Origin: Acidobacteriaceae bacterium
Lineage (GTDB): Bacteria; Acidobacteriota; Terriglobia; Terriglobales; Acidobacteriaceae
Reading direction: 5' to 3'
NCBI GenBank assembly: GCA_903642225.1
Contig: CAHJWI010000038.1
Coordinates: 1 to 39,081, forward strand
Length of the DNA stretch: 39,081 nt
Shown: piece after piece, positions 25,342 to 33,903 of the stretch
Layout: every line of letters starts with the position of its first letter
How positions within the stretch are numbered: position 1 is the stretch's first letter
Made by a program: the position numbers and the translations under genes
The notes under the pieces: generated by a model
Told to the model about the DNA's origin: nothing
The model's input: only the letters and a program-made list of their open reading frames with translations
Database searches by the model: none

Positions 25342-26831
25342 TACTTCGGCATCCCCGGGTCGATCCGATCGGCCCAGGCCATAATCCCGCCGGCAACGTT
25401 CTTTACCTGCGCGAACCCGTGCTGCTTTAACAGCAGCGCAGCCTTCTGCGACCGCCCACCTGTCTTGCAGTGGACTAGAATCTCCTCGCCCTCGCGCCCC
25501 TTCAACTCGCCGATCCTTTGCTCAAGCGAACCCACGGGAATCAACGTTGCGCCCAGCGTAGCAATCTGCGCCTCGTGCGGCTCCCGCACATCCAGCACAA
25601 ACACTCCCGCCTCCCGCTTCGCCCGTAACTCCTCTACAGATACCTGCGGCACACCATCCACCTCTGCCGCCGCAGCCACAGCACCATGCGACGAAACCTC
25701 AAGCGGCCCTACCGCGGCAGGCGGCGCAATCCCGCAGAACTGGTCGTAGTCAATAAGCTCCTGGATCTCATGCGTCCCACATGCAGGGCACTCCGGGTTT
25801 TTACGCAGCTTCAGCGTCCTGAACTTCATCCCCAGAGCATCCACCAGCAACAACCGCCCAATTAGCGGCTCACCTATACCTAGAATCAGCTTGATCACCT
25901 CTGTCGCCTGAACGACGCCCACAAGCCCCGGTAGAATTCCAAGCACACCACCCTCAGCGCAACTCGGTACCAGCCCCGGCGGCGGCGGCTCCGGATACAG
26001 GCACCGGTAGCAAGGCCCCTCCTCTGTCGCGAACACACTTGCTTGACCCTCAAAGCGAAAAATGGACCCGTATGCATTCGGCTTGCCCGTCAGCACGCAC
26101 GCATCGTTCACCAGGTAACGCGTCTGGAAGTTATCCGTCCCATCCGCAATCACGTCATAGTCCCTGAAGATCTCCAACGCATTTTTGCTGGTTAACATCG
26201 TGTTGTGCTTTACGACGTTCGTATTCTTGTTAAGACCCTTCAGCATGATCTCTGCCGAATCCACTTTCAACCTACCCACCGTACTCTGCGAGTGAATAAT
26301 TTGCCGCTGCAGATTACTCTCGTCCACGACGTCAAAATCAACTAATCCGATTGTCCCCACACCAGCCGCCGCCAGGTACAGCGCCAGCGGCGCACCCAGC
26401 CCACCCGTGCCCACGCACAGCACTTTCGCGGCCTTCAGCTTCCGCTGCCCATCCATGCCCACTTCTGGGAGTATCAGGTGCCGTGAGTACCGAGCAATCT
26501 CCTCGTTCGTCAGCGTCGGCAGTTCCTCCGCCACAAGCGCCTCCTCCGCAACCGCTGGCGCACCTCCGGCAATCGAAGGGATGATAGAAACCTCATCGCT
26601 TTCCTTTACAGGAGTTTCCAGCCCACCTGGCAAATCGCGCACATCATCGTCACTCACATACACATTCACAAACGACCGCAACTTACCATCGCCGCCGAAT
26701 AAGTGCTGCTTCAGTTGAGGGTACTGTTCCACTAACTTGCCCAGCGCCTCACTTACAGTCGAAGCACTTACCTCTGCTGTCGACTTGCCATCTGCAAATC
26801 CACGCAATGGTGTAGGAATCAATATCGTCAT
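25338..26831 (-). CDS. CysO sulfur-carrier / MoeB-ThiF E1-like / rhodanese fusion (CysO-MoeZ)
   Basis: 497 residues with three domains. Residues 1-90 are a CysO/MoaD-type ubiquitin-like carrier: FVNVYVSDDDVR, then EVSIIPSIAGG with Gly89-Gly90, which would be the C-terminus in a free carrier. A 15-20 residue linker leads to an E1-like adenylating domain (about 108-370): RYSRHLILPEVG, GTGGLGAPLA at 141, DFDVVDESNLQRQ, DGTDNFQTRYLVND, zinc Cys 274/277 and 348/351, and DYDQFCG. A rhodanese domain (about 395-497) has active Cys455 in CKTGGRS. Family knowledge: MoeZ charges CysO with a thiocarboxylate used by CysM. Here carrier and activator are one chain, so the Gly-Gly is internal and cleavage after it is probably needed. 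It starts 4 bp after the JAMM gene. Confidence 0.92.
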   Translation of the reverse strand: MTILIPTPLRGFADGKSTAEVSASTVSEALGKLVEQYPQLKQHLFGGDGKLRSFVNVYVSDDDVRDLPGGLETPVKESDEVSIIPSIAGGAPAVAEEALVAEELPTLTNEEIARYSRHLILPEVGMDGQRKLKAAKVLCVGTGGLGAPLALYLAAAGVGTIGLVDFDVVDESNLQRQIIHSQSTVGRLKVDSAEIMLKGLNKNTNVVKHNTMLTSKNALEIFRDYDVIADGTDNFQTRYLVNDACVLTGKPNAYGSIFRFEGQASVFATEEGPCYRCLYPEPPPPGLVPSCAEGGVLGILPGLVGVVQATEVIKLILGIGEPLIGRLLLVDALGMKFRTLKLRKNPECPACGTHEIQELIDYDQFCGIAPPAAVGPLEVSSHGAVAAAAEVDGVPQVSVEELRAKREAGVFVLDVREPHEAQIATLGATLIPVGSLEQRIGELKGREGEEILVHCKTGGRSQKAALLLKQHGFAQVKNVAGGIMAWADRIDPGMPKY

Positions 26832-26835
26832 CTGT

Positions 26836-27297
26836 CTAATCTTTCTTTGCCGTCAGCATTAATTCGATCGGCTGGTCTTCGAAGCGTTTGTCGTCCTCAC
26901 TCGTGCCGCGCAGCAGAAAGCTGTTCGTCACCTCGGCCCTGCCCTGCGCAACGGCCGTGATGACGTAACTACAACCAAGCCAGTGCGCCTCGGCAAAGTC
27001 CGTCATGCTCCATTGCGCCGGGTGGTCCGGGTGCGAGTGGTAAAAGCCCACGATATCCAGCCCCTTCTTCCGTCCCGCACGCTGAGCCGCCACCAGTTCC
27101 TGCGGTGCTATGTGGTAGCGGTTGTGTGCAGAGTCCGTCCGCGTATTGCCCGCCCGCATCAGCTCTACAACCTGAGTCGAACTGTCGCCACTATGCCCCA
27201 GCAGAATGCCGCAGCACTCATGCGGATACGTTTCTTCCCCGTGCGCGCGTAGCGCCTCGTATTCAGACTTAGCCAACGTCAGCATGGGCCTACTCAT
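26836..27297 (-). CDS. JAMM/MPN+ metalloprotease (Mec-like)
   Basis: 153 residues. The complete JAMM signature is present: Glu27 in PHECCG, then His87-Ser-His89 with Ser97 and Asp100, fitting H-x-H-x7-S-x2-D exactly. The mycobacterial relative Mec removes cysteine from the CysO-cysteine adduct. In this operon it lies between cysM (start overlaps the cysM stop by 8 nt) and the CysO-MoeZ fusion (4-bp gap), so a two-fold role is plausible: releasing cysteine from the carrier, and cutting the fusion after Gly90. Cytosolic, with no signal. An alternative start at Met5 (27285) would not change the domain. Confidence 0.92.
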   Translation of the reverse strand: MSRPMLTLAKSEYEALRAHGEETYPHECCGILLGHSGDSSTQVVELMRAGNTRTDSAHNRYHIAPQELVAAQRAGRKKGLDIVGFYHSHPDHPAQWSMTDFAEAHWLGCSYVITAVAQGRAEVTNSFLLRGTSEDDKRFEDQPIELMLTAKKD

Positions 27298-28270
27298 TCC
27301 AGAACCGCTCGCTCAAATACTTGTCCGCACCGTCGCACAGTACCGTCACAATCACCGCTTCGCGCCCGGCGTCATACTCCTCTTGGGCAATGCGAAGCGC
27401 GGTATCCACATTCGCCCCGGCACTCACCCCCACCAGCAGGCCCTCTTCCCGCGCCAACCGCTTGCACATCGCGTATGCCGGTTCTGTCTCGGCCCATACG
27501 TTGCGATCCGCCAGCGCCGCGTCATAAATCGGCGGCACAATCGCCGTTGGCATATGCTTTAGTCCCTCCAGCCCGTTGAACGGTGAATCCGGCTGCATGC
27601 TCACGCACTGCACCGCCGAGTTCAGCTCCCGCAACCGCCGTGTCGTGCCCATAAAGGTTCCGCTCGTCCCCAGCGCCGCAATAAAATGTGTGACTGCACC
27701 CTCTGTCTGTTTCCAGATCTCATTACCCGTCGTGCGGTAATGCGCCTTCCAATTGTTCTCGTTGCCATACTGGTCGGCATAAAAGTACTTCTCCGGTGCC
27801 GCCGCATTCAGTTCCCGCACCTTCCGAATCGCACCGTCGCTCCCTGCCTCACCCGGCGTAAAGATCACCTCGGCCCCGTACGCCTGCAGCATCCGCTTCC
27901 GCTCCGGGCTGGCGCTGCTCGGCACCACCAGCGTCACAGGGAACTGCAGCGCCGCTCCCAGCATCGCGTACGCAATCCCGGTATTCCCGCTGGTCGCATC
28001 CAGCAGGCTACGCTCCGGCTGCGCATCACCCAGCGCACCCGCGGCCATCGCCGCCAGCACAATGCCTGACGCCGCCCGGTCCTTCACGCTCCCACCCGGA
28101 TTCGCAAACTCTGCTTTTCCCAGCAGAGTAATCCCCGGCAGGTGCGCCACAATCCTGTCCATTCTCACCATCGGCGTATCGCCAATGCGCTCCAGCACGC
28201 TGCTTCCCGGTCGCCCCACCGCGATTGCTGGCTCCCTCAACAACGGACTCTGTACAGCAGTGCTGCCCAT
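27290..28270 (-). CDS. cysM: PLP-dependent cysteine synthase, CysM type
   Basis: 326 residues. Fold type II PLP signatures: GDTPMVRM, the Schiff-base Lys in NPGGSVKDRAASG (about Lys63), the TSGNTGIAYA substrate loop, ALGTSGTFMGTTRR phosphate loop and SAGANVDTALRIA. It makes a C-S bond with O-acetyl- or O-phosphoserine. Operon context with CysO-MoeZ and JAMM suggests the thiocarboxylated carrier as sulfur donor, as in mycobacteria, rather than free sulfide. ATG 28270 is chosen because GAGGG precedes it; an upstream in-frame GTG at 28297 would add nine residues. First gene of the three-gene operon, divergent from the gene at 28393. Confidence 0.9.
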   Translation of the reverse strand: MGSTAVQSPLLREPAIAVGRPGSSVLERIGDTPMVRMDRIVAHLPGITLLGKAEFANPGGSVKDRAASGIVLAAMAAGALGDAQPERSLLDATSGNTGIAYAMLGAALQFPVTLVVPSSASPERKRMLQAYGAEVIFTPGEAGSDGAIRKVRELNAAAPEKYFYADQYGNENNWKAHYRTTGNEIWKQTEGAVTHFIAALGTSGTFMGTTRRLRELNSAVQCVSMQPDSPFNGLEGLKHMPTAIVPPIYDAALADRNVWAETEPAYAMCKRLAREEGLLVGVSAGANVDTALRIAQEEYDAGREAVIVTVLCDGADKYLSERFWNE

Positions 28271-28392
28271 GCAACCCTCACCATCTCTGGTCTTCACCGT
28301 CGGCCTGTGCGACAGTTAGTGTATCGAACGCTGAATCATTTAAAGCCACATCCACGGATGACGGTCAGCGCCGACCGGGAGGCCCCGAACCC

Positions 28393-28935
28393 ATGTTCTT
28401 CCGCAAGAAAGCCGCAACGCGCACCTTTAACGACGTGCTGACCACACTTGGAGAACATAAATTTGATGTGTCCCCGGCGAAAGACGCTTCAGGTGGGGCC
28501 TACCGGGTAACAAAATACGGCTGCGCCGCGGAAATCGCACCCACACCCGCCGCCACCCTTCACGAAAAAGGTGCTACCGTCGCTCCGGCAGAAATCGTCA
28601 CACGCGCAGGCTGGCTCCTGAATGGCCAGATTGCTCGGCTCGAAGACCGCGGGTACCAGAAATTTCTGAAAACCTCAAAGCTCGAGATCGCCGCCACCGC
28701 CGACGTCCTCAAGGCCATCCACCAGTTCAACGAGGAGCTGAAGGACGCCACCGGTGCCATGTCGCTTTACAACCAGAGCCTCGGCACAACCAGCGACCGC
28801 TATGTGTATGACCGCGTGAAAGGCCGTGAGCACAACACGCCAACCTCCGACGTCTCAGGTCATCGCGGCGTCGATCCACTCCAGCGCTCGTCCGCCGTGG
28901 CAATTGCGTCTGACGATGATGCAAGCGACCTGTAG
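28393..28935 (+). CDS. Conserved-looking hypothetical protein
   Basis: 180 residues, family not recognised. No signal peptide or membrane span. A basic start (MFFRKKAATRTFNDVL) leads into a beta-rich half with VTKYGCAAEI and EIVTRAGWLLNGQIARLEDRG, then a helical half (KLEIAATADVLKAIHQFNEEL) and a polar tail with DRYVYDRVKGR. The ATG at 28393 has GGGAGG about 10 nt upstream; the frame is open to 28225, but that part overlaps the divergent cysM start. It lies between cysM and ftsH. The 257 bp from its stop to ftsH hold no gene I can support. Confidence 0.6.
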   Translation: MFFRKKAATRTFNDVLTTLGEHKFDVSPAKDASGGAYRVTKYGCAAEIAPTPAATLHEKGATVAPAEIVTRAGWLLNGQIARLEDRGYQKFLKTSKLEIAATADVLKAIHQFNEELKDATGAMSLYNQSLGTTSDRYVYDRVKGREHNTPTSDVSGHRGVDPLQRSSAVAIASDDDASDL

Positions 28936-29192
28936 CGTGCTTCATTTCGGTGCCGGCTTTTGAATCGGTGAATCAAGCCCATTTAGACCCTGGTCTCTCA
29001 ATTTGTCGTCATTTGCTGCACATCACGTCACAATTCCCGGAGTAGAATCGACGACAGACGCGCAGTGCAGCATCGTTGTACGCCCTGCGACCGACTCAAA
29101 GTTGCCGCGTCTAAAGATGTGAGCGTCAAGCCGCAGATATCGCGCGTCCAGCGTCGAATCGCACGGCGGTCTGGGAAGAAGGGGTAGCAACG

Positions 29193-31109
29193 TTGAACAG
29201 CACAGTAAAAACGGTTCTGATCTGGGTTCTTATGATCGGCTGCCTCGTGTCGTTTTGGCAGGTCGTCGCCCGTTCCACCGGCGGCGCACACGATTCCGCG
29301 ATTAGCCTGACCGATCTGCAGAACAAGGCAGACCAGGGCAAAATCAGCGACCTGACCGTTAATGGAACCGAAGTCACCGGCAAATACAAGGACAGCAAGG
29401 AAGCGTTTCACACAACGATTCCCGCCAACTACCCTGACCTCTACAAGAACCTCCACGATAAAGGCGTGAACGTCACCATCAAGGACCAGAGCAATAACTT
29501 CTGGCTCTCGGCGCTTATCTCGCTTACTCCCATTCTGCTCATGGTTGCACTGTTTGCTTTCCTCATGCGCCAAATGCAGTCCGGCGGCAACAAGGCTCTC
29601 AGCTTCGGCAAAAGTCGTGCGCGCCTACTCAGCCTGCAGCAGAAAAAGGTAACTTTCAAGGATGTAGCAGGCGTCAATGAGGCAAAGGAAGAGCTGAAGG
29701 AAATCATTGAGTTCCTGCGAGACGCTCAGAAGTTTCAAAAGCTGGGAGGTCGCATCCCCAAAGGTGTGCTCCTCGTTGGACCTCCCGGAACCGGCAAGAC
29801 ACTGCTCGCCCGCGCCGTTGCAGGCGAAGCCAGCGTCCCCTTCTTTTCCATCTCCGGCTCTGACTTTGTAGAGATGTTTGTCGGCGTTGGCGCATCCCGC
29901 GTCCGTGATCTCTTCGAGCAGGGCAAAAAGAACGCACCCTGTATCATCTTCATCGATGAAATCGACGCAGTTGGTCGTCACAGGGGCGCTGGTCTTGGCG
30001 GTGGACACGATGAGCGTGAGCAGACGCTCAATCAACTCCTGGTCGAGATGGACGGTTTCGAATCTAACGAGGGTGTCATCCTCGTCGCAGCCACGAATCG
30101 CCCCGATGTTCTCGACCCAGCCCTGCTCCGCCCAGGCCGTTTCGATCGTCGCGTCGTCGTCGATCGGCCCGATATCCGTGGCCGCGAAGAGGTTCTCCGC
30201 GTTCACGGCAAAAAGGTCCCCATGGCCGAAGATGTGAACCTGAACATCCTCGCCCGCGGTACGCCGGGCTTCTCCGGCGCTGACTTGGCCAATATGGTCA
30301 ATGAGGCAGCGCTAACCGCCGCCCGCTACAATCGCAAAGCCGTGCACATGTACGACTTTGAAGTGGCCAAAGATAAAGTAATGATGGGTGCGGAGCGCAA
30401 GAGCATGCTCCTCACCGATGAAGAAAAGAAGGTCACGGCGTACCATGAGGCCGGTCACGTGCTCGTCGCAGCAATGCGTCAACACTCTGACCCACTGCAC
30501 AAGGTCACAATTATTCCCCGTGGGATGGCGCTTGGCGTCACCATGCACCTGCCTGCGGAGGACAAACACACTGTCACCCGCGACTATCTCGAGTCGCAAC
30601 TCGCGATCTTCATGGGCGGCCGCTGCGCCGAGGAAATCTTCCTGCATCAGATGACCACTGGGGCCGGCAATGACATCGAGCGCGCCACTGAACTTGCGCG
30701 TCGCATGGTGTGCGAGTATGGCATGTCCAAGATGGGTCCCATGACCTACGGCAAGAAGGAGGGTGGCGAGATTTTCCTCGGTCGCGAAATTACGCAGCAT
30801 CGTGATTTCTCCGACGATACCGCCCAGCAGATCGACGCCGAGGTTAAGAAATTCGTTCACGACGGCTATACGTCCGCCTATACCATCCTCGACGCCAATC
30901 AGGACGTGATGCACCGTATGAGCAAGTACCTGCTCGAGCGTGAAACCCTGGATGGTGAGGAGATCCGCCTCATCATTGATGGTCAGGATTTGCCCCCGGC
31001 ACGCTCCAACCTTGCCCATGCAGAACCCGGTGATCCCGACACCCAGAAGGTTTTAAAGCCTGAGGGCCGCACGCCAGGATTCGGGGATTCACGCCCATCT
31101 CCGGCGTAA
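29193..31109 (+). CDS. ftsH: ATP-dependent zinc metalloprotease FtsH
   Basis: 638 residues. Membrane span TM1 about 5-24 ([20 protein letters not shown]), a periplasmic domain, TM2 about 103-123, then AAA+ ATPase: Walker A GPPGTGKT near 195, Walker [16 protein letters not shown] with [19 protein letters not shown], and the protease zinc site HEAGH near 418. Hexameric inner-membrane protease that degrades misassembled membrane proteins and short-lived regulators. The start is TTG at 29193 with AAGGGG upstream; no ATG fits between it and the first membrane span. A perfect GC hairpin follows the gene. Confidence 0.97.
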   Translation: MNSTVKTVLIWVLMIGCLVSFWQVVARSTGGAHDSAISLTDLQNKADQGKISDLTVNGTEVTGKYKDSKEAFHTTIPANYPDLYKNLHDKGVNVTIKDQSNNFWLSALISLTPILLMVALFAFLMRQMQSGGNKALSFGKSRARLLSLQQKKVTFKDVAGVNEAKEELKEIIEFLRDAQKFQKLGGRIPKGVLLVGPPGTGKTLLARAVAGEASVPFFSISGSDFVEMFVGVGASRVRDLFEQGKKNAPCIIFIDEIDAVGRHRGAGLGGGHDEREQTLNQLLVEMDGFESNEGVILVAATNRPDVLDPALLRPGRFDRRVVVDRPDIRGREEVLRVHGKKVPMAEDVNLNILARGTPGFSGADLANMVNEAALTAARYNRKAVHMYDFEVAKDKVMMGAERKSMLLTDEEKKVTAYHEAGHVLVAAMRQHSDPLHKVTIIPRGMALGVTMHLPAEDKHTVTRDYLESQLAIFMGGRCAEEIFLHQMTTGAGNDIERATELARRMVCEYGMSKMGPMTYGKKEGGEIFLGREITQHRDFSDDTAQQIDAEVKKFVHDGYTSAYTILDANQDVMHRMSKYLLERETLDGEEIRLIIDGQDLPPARSNLAHAEPGDPDTQKVLKPEGRTPGFGDSRPSPA

Positions 31110-31139
31110 ATGCGGGTGCCGCACAGGACGCATGCTGTA

Positions 31140-31165
31140 AAGGGGACGGCGCAAGCCGTCCCCTT
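31140..31165. terminator. Hairpin terminator between ftsH and a convergent gene
   Basis: AAGGGGACGGC (31140-31150), GCAA tetraloop, GCCGTCCCCTT (31155-31165): a perfect 11-bp stem. Only TT ends the plus side; the minus side has TTT. It serves both convergent genes. Confidence 0.65.
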
Positions 31166-31183
31166 CACATGTACAAGAGCGAA

Positions 31184-31558
31184 TCACGCAGTAGCGACGC
31201 TCTTGGAAACCCACTGCATCCAGTTACCTTCCAACGGCAAATCCGCAAGAAACGCGACTTCCAGCTGAATGCAGAGAACACTTGACATGCTCAGCCGTGA
31301 ACTCTGGTAGTGACGGCAGACGCAACGCTCAGTCATCAGCAGGTGAGCCTCGCGAGTAAGTTCCACGCCACTGCTGACCAAGGCCGCATACACGTCGACC
31401 AGCGCACGCACCTGCACCTCTATCCGCAACTCAAGCGCATGTGCAGCGATCGTGCGGCGATCTAGAATCCATCCACCCGCCCGGTCCACGGCGTCCGCAA
31501 TCGACGGCAATATCGTTGCTCGTTCGTCATAGGTCAGGCACTGCAGCCGCAGCTCCAT
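31184..31558 (-). CDS. Hypothetical protein with possible ACT-like fold
   Basis: 124 residues from ATG 31558; an upstream GTG at 31612 would add 18 low-complexity residues (TDKHPYPTTTPTEQHEA). The strand-helix-strand-strand-helix rhythm of MELRLQCLTYDER, PSIADAVDRAGGWILDRRTI, LELRIEVQVRALVDVYAAL resembles an ACT or ferredoxin-like domain; this is inference from pattern only. A conserved-looking segment TREAHLLMTERCVCRHYQ follows. No signal peptide. Divergent from acpS by 147 bp and convergent with ftsH across a perfect hairpin. Function not assigned. Confidence 0.55.
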   Translation of the reverse strand: MELRLQCLTYDERATILPSIADAVDRAGGWILDRRTIAAHALELRIEVQVRALVDVYAALVSSGVELTREAHLLMTERCVCRHYQSSRLSMSSVLCIQLEVAFLADLPLEGNWMQWVSKSVATA

Positions 31559-31705
31559 CGCTTCGTGTTGTTCTGTGGGCGTCGTCGTGGGGTAAGGGTG
31601 TTTGTCGGTCACACCTCTTGTATCGGCCTCGCTCCCTTTCGTTGCACACCCTCACCGTCCCAAGGTGCTACGGTTGTACAGCTTCGCCTAGAAGCTTTGC
31701 GCATT

Positions 31706-32086
31706 ATGATTCTTGGCACCGGCACCGATCTCATGGAAATAGCACGCGTCAGCCGCTCCATCGCGCGTTACGGCGACCGCTTCCTTGCGCGTGTCTTTAC
31801 CCCGGCAGAGATCGCTTACTGTCGCCGCAAGGTGCACAACTCCGCTGAAAGTTTCGCCGCCCGCTTCAGCGCAAAGGAGGCTGCAGCAAAGGCACTCGGC
31901 ACCGGCATCGCCCAAGGCATTGCCTGGACGGAAATTGAGGTTCGGCGAAGCCCAGGCAAGCGCCCAGTCCTTCAGTTTTCCGGGCGTGCCGCACGGCGTG
32001 CACTTTCCATGGGCGTCCGCGCCACGCACCTCAGCCTCTCCCATAGTCGCGACTTTGCTATCGCCACTGTCGTCCTTGAAGATTGA
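31706..32086 (+). CDS. acpS: Holo-[acyl-carrier-protein] synthase
   Basis: 126 residues, the standard AcpS length. MILGTGTDLMEIARV carries the magnesium-binding Asp, RVFTPAEIAYC is conserved, and FAARFSAKEAAAKALGTGI carries the second metal ligand Glu; SLSHSRDFAIATVV closes the fold. It transfers 4'-phosphopantetheine from CoA to the ACP serine. The ATG at 31706 is chosen over upstream in-frame starts because it directly begins the conserved first strand. Not obviously in an operon with its neighbours. Confidence 0.95.
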   Translation: MILGTGTDLMEIARVSRSIARYGDRFLARVFTPAEIAYCRRKVHNSAESFAARFSAKEAAAKALGTGIAQGIAWTEIEVRRSPGKRPVLQFSGRAARRALSMGVRATHLSLSHSRDFAIATVVLED

Positions 32087-32223
32087 AGCAGTCCAAACTG
32101 GCACTCGCCCGTTCAGGCCATCACCGAATCCGAAACCGATTCCTCCTATTCGCATCTGACCTCAGGTAACCTCTAACATATCCATAGGTCAGTACTTGCA
32201 GGATCGTCTCAAAAGGGAAATGC

Positions 32224-33309
32224 ATGCCCAGTCAAACCGAAGTCAAATGGTCGCAGCTCAAAGTGGGCGTGATTGTCCTGGTCTCCATCGTCCTGCTCAT
32301 TACTCTGCTTTTCCTTATCACCAGCTCCTCTGGCCTGGGTGTGTTCTCGAAGAAGATTACTGTCACCAGCTACTTTGAAAACTCCGCCGGTCTCAAAGAC
32401 GGTGCACCGGTGAATCTCCAGGGTGTCACCATCGGCGAAGTAAGAAAGGTTCTCGTCGTCCCCGACCAAAGCCGCAAGCTGACGCCGGTTCAGGTCACCA
32501 TGCGTCTGGACACAAAGTACATCTCAGGCCTGCACAAGGACACAAAGTCGGCCCTCTCCACGGTCGGTGTCCTCGGCGATACGGTTGTGGACCTTAACTC
32601 CCAAACCTCTGTCGGTCCCCAGCTTCAAAATGGTGATGAGCTTCGCACACTGGAAACTCCTAACCTTCAGGATGTGGTCAAAGCCAGCCAGGGAACCATC
32701 GAAAGTCTTAATGTCACCCTCGCCAAGCTCGACCGCATCGTCGACAGTATCAGCCAGGGCAAAGGTGCCATCGGCGAACTCATCTACGATGACACCCTCT
32801 ACAAGCGCGCCGTCGACACCGTCAATGAGCTCCATGCCCTTGAGGTCAACCTGAACAACGGCCACGGCACTATCGGCAAACTGCTCACCGATGAGGGCCT
32901 TTATAACAGGATTAACACCTCGGTGTCGCAGCTCAGTGGCATTATGGCCGACGTGAATGCCGGCAAGGGTTCGGCCGGCAAGTTGCTGAAAGACGACGCA
33001 CTCTACAACAATCTGAATGCGACCTTAAAGCACGCCAACAGCATCATGGCAGATGCGGATGCCGGCAAAGGTGGGCTCGGCCTGCTCACGAAGAACCAGG
33101 AATTCGCGAACAAGCTCAACGACACCGTCACCCGTCTCAACAGCATCATGACCGGCATTGACAACGGCCAGGGAACCGCCGGCCTTCTGGTAAAAGACCC
33201 ATCTCTTTATCACAATCTTGATAAGCTAACGGTCGATTCGCAAACCCTCGTCAACACCATTCGCTCTGACCCCAAGAAGTACCTCACAATCCATTTCAAG
33301 ATCTTCTAG
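32224..33309 (+). CDS. MCE/MlaD family membrane-anchored lipid-transport protein with 34-residue repeats
   Basis: 361 residues. A short cytosolic N-terminus, one membrane span about 13-33 (VGVIVLVSIVLLITLLFLI), an MCE domain about 44-125 (VTSYFENSAGLKDGAPVNLQ, VTIGEVRKV, STVGVLGDTVVDL), then a long periplasmic helical region. The latter has five repeats of the form GxGxxGxLxxDxxLYxxx, beginning at residues 179, 213, 247, 281 and 315, an exact period of 34. Usual MCE partners (MlaE permease, MlaF ATPase) are not adjacent. Likely role: inner-membrane subunit of a lipid shuttle; the repeats may form a rod or channel. A strong terminator follows. Confidence 0.88.
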   Translation: MPSQTEVKWSQLKVGVIVLVSIVLLITLLFLITSSSGLGVFSKKITVTSYFENSAGLKDGAPVNLQGVTIGEVRKVLVVPDQSRKLTPVQVTMRLDTKYISGLHKDTKSALSTVGVLGDTVVDLNSQTSVGPQLQNGDELRTLETPNLQDVVKASQGTIESLNVTLAKLDRIVDSISQGKGAIGELIYDDTLYKRAVDTVNELHALEVNLNNGHGTIGKLLTDEGLYNRINTSVSQLSGIMADVNAGKGSAGKLLKDDALYNNLNATLKHANSIMADADAGKGGLGLLTKNQEFANKLNDTVTRLNSIMTGIDNGQGTAGLLVKDPSLYHNLDKLTVDSQTLVNTIRSDPKKYLTIHFKIF

Positions 33310-33365
33310 GCTCCGTGCATTGTGTAGCGGTCTGAGTTATCCAGTCTGTCCCGCGAAATACCTCA

Positions 33366-33398
33366 GCGGCCTGGCTAAATGCCAGGCCGCGGCATTTT
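33366..33398 (+). terminator. Intrinsic terminator of the MCE gene
   Basis: GCGGCCTGGC (33366-33375), TAAAT loop, GCCAGGCCGC (33381-33390), a perfect 10-bp stem followed by GGCATTTT. Confidence 0.8.
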
Positions 33399-33460
33399 CA
33401 AAACTCCGCAGCCACATCCGTGTGATCGAACCGCATCAAATGGTGTCGAGGTACAAGTTC

Positions 33461-33790
33461 ATGAAAGCTCTTCCCTGGATTATCGCCGGCGTCACCATCG
33501 GCGCAGCTATCGCATTCGTTGTAAACAACACACCAGAACCTGCCTACTCCGCCGGCGACCCGGACCTTGAAAAGGCGGCGCGCAAAACTTCAGCCTGGGG
33601 AAGCGAGAAACGGGTCGGCGGCGCGGGCAGCAGCCTGCTCGGCAAGGCAAAAGAGGGTTTTGGCCGCGCCACCGGTGATGACCAGCTTGCAGGCGAGGGC
33701 GTGGTCGACCAGGCTGCCGGCGCGGTCAAGGATGCGGCTGGTCAGGTCGCCCACGGCGTCAGCGACACGCTGCGTGACCTCAACCGATAG
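33461..33790 (+). CDS. Membrane-anchored CsbD-like stress protein
   Basis: 109 residues. An N-terminal hydrophobic span (ALPWIIAGVTIGAAIAFVV) is followed by a polar, helical, Ala/Gly-rich region containing the CsbD-like motif LLGKAKEGFGRATGDDQLAGEG and DQAAGAVKDAAGQV. CsbD-like proteins are abundant general-stress proteins of unknown mechanism; here the domain is tethered to the membrane and faces the periplasm or cytosol. The ATG at 33461 is preferred over the ATG at 33440 because of GAGG 9 nt upstream. Its last codons are included in a 20-bp tandem repeat. Confidence 0.75.
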   Translation: MKALPWIIAGVTIGAAIAFVVNNTPEPAYSAGDPDLEKAARKTSAWGSEKRVGGAGSSLLGKAKEGFGRATGDDQLAGEGVVDQAAGAVKDAAGQVAHGVSDTLRDLNR

Positions 33791-33820
33791 ATAGCTCCGG
33801 CAACCGATAGTTAGCCCCGG
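33781..33820. repeat. 20-bp direct tandem repeat, two copies
   Basis: CAACCGATAGATAGCTCCGG (33781-33800) is followed by CAACCGATAGTTAGCCCCGG (33801-33820), with two differences. The first copy holds the final codons and TAG stop of the CsbD-like gene, so the second duplicates a stop-codon segment in the intergenic region. Confidence 0.8.
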
Positions 33821-33903
33821 CTGACTCCATGTCTCTCGTGAGGCATGGAGGGTCCGCCGACGTGCAGCACTTCGCAGGAGAAGTGCCGGTGCTACGCTTC
33901 ACT

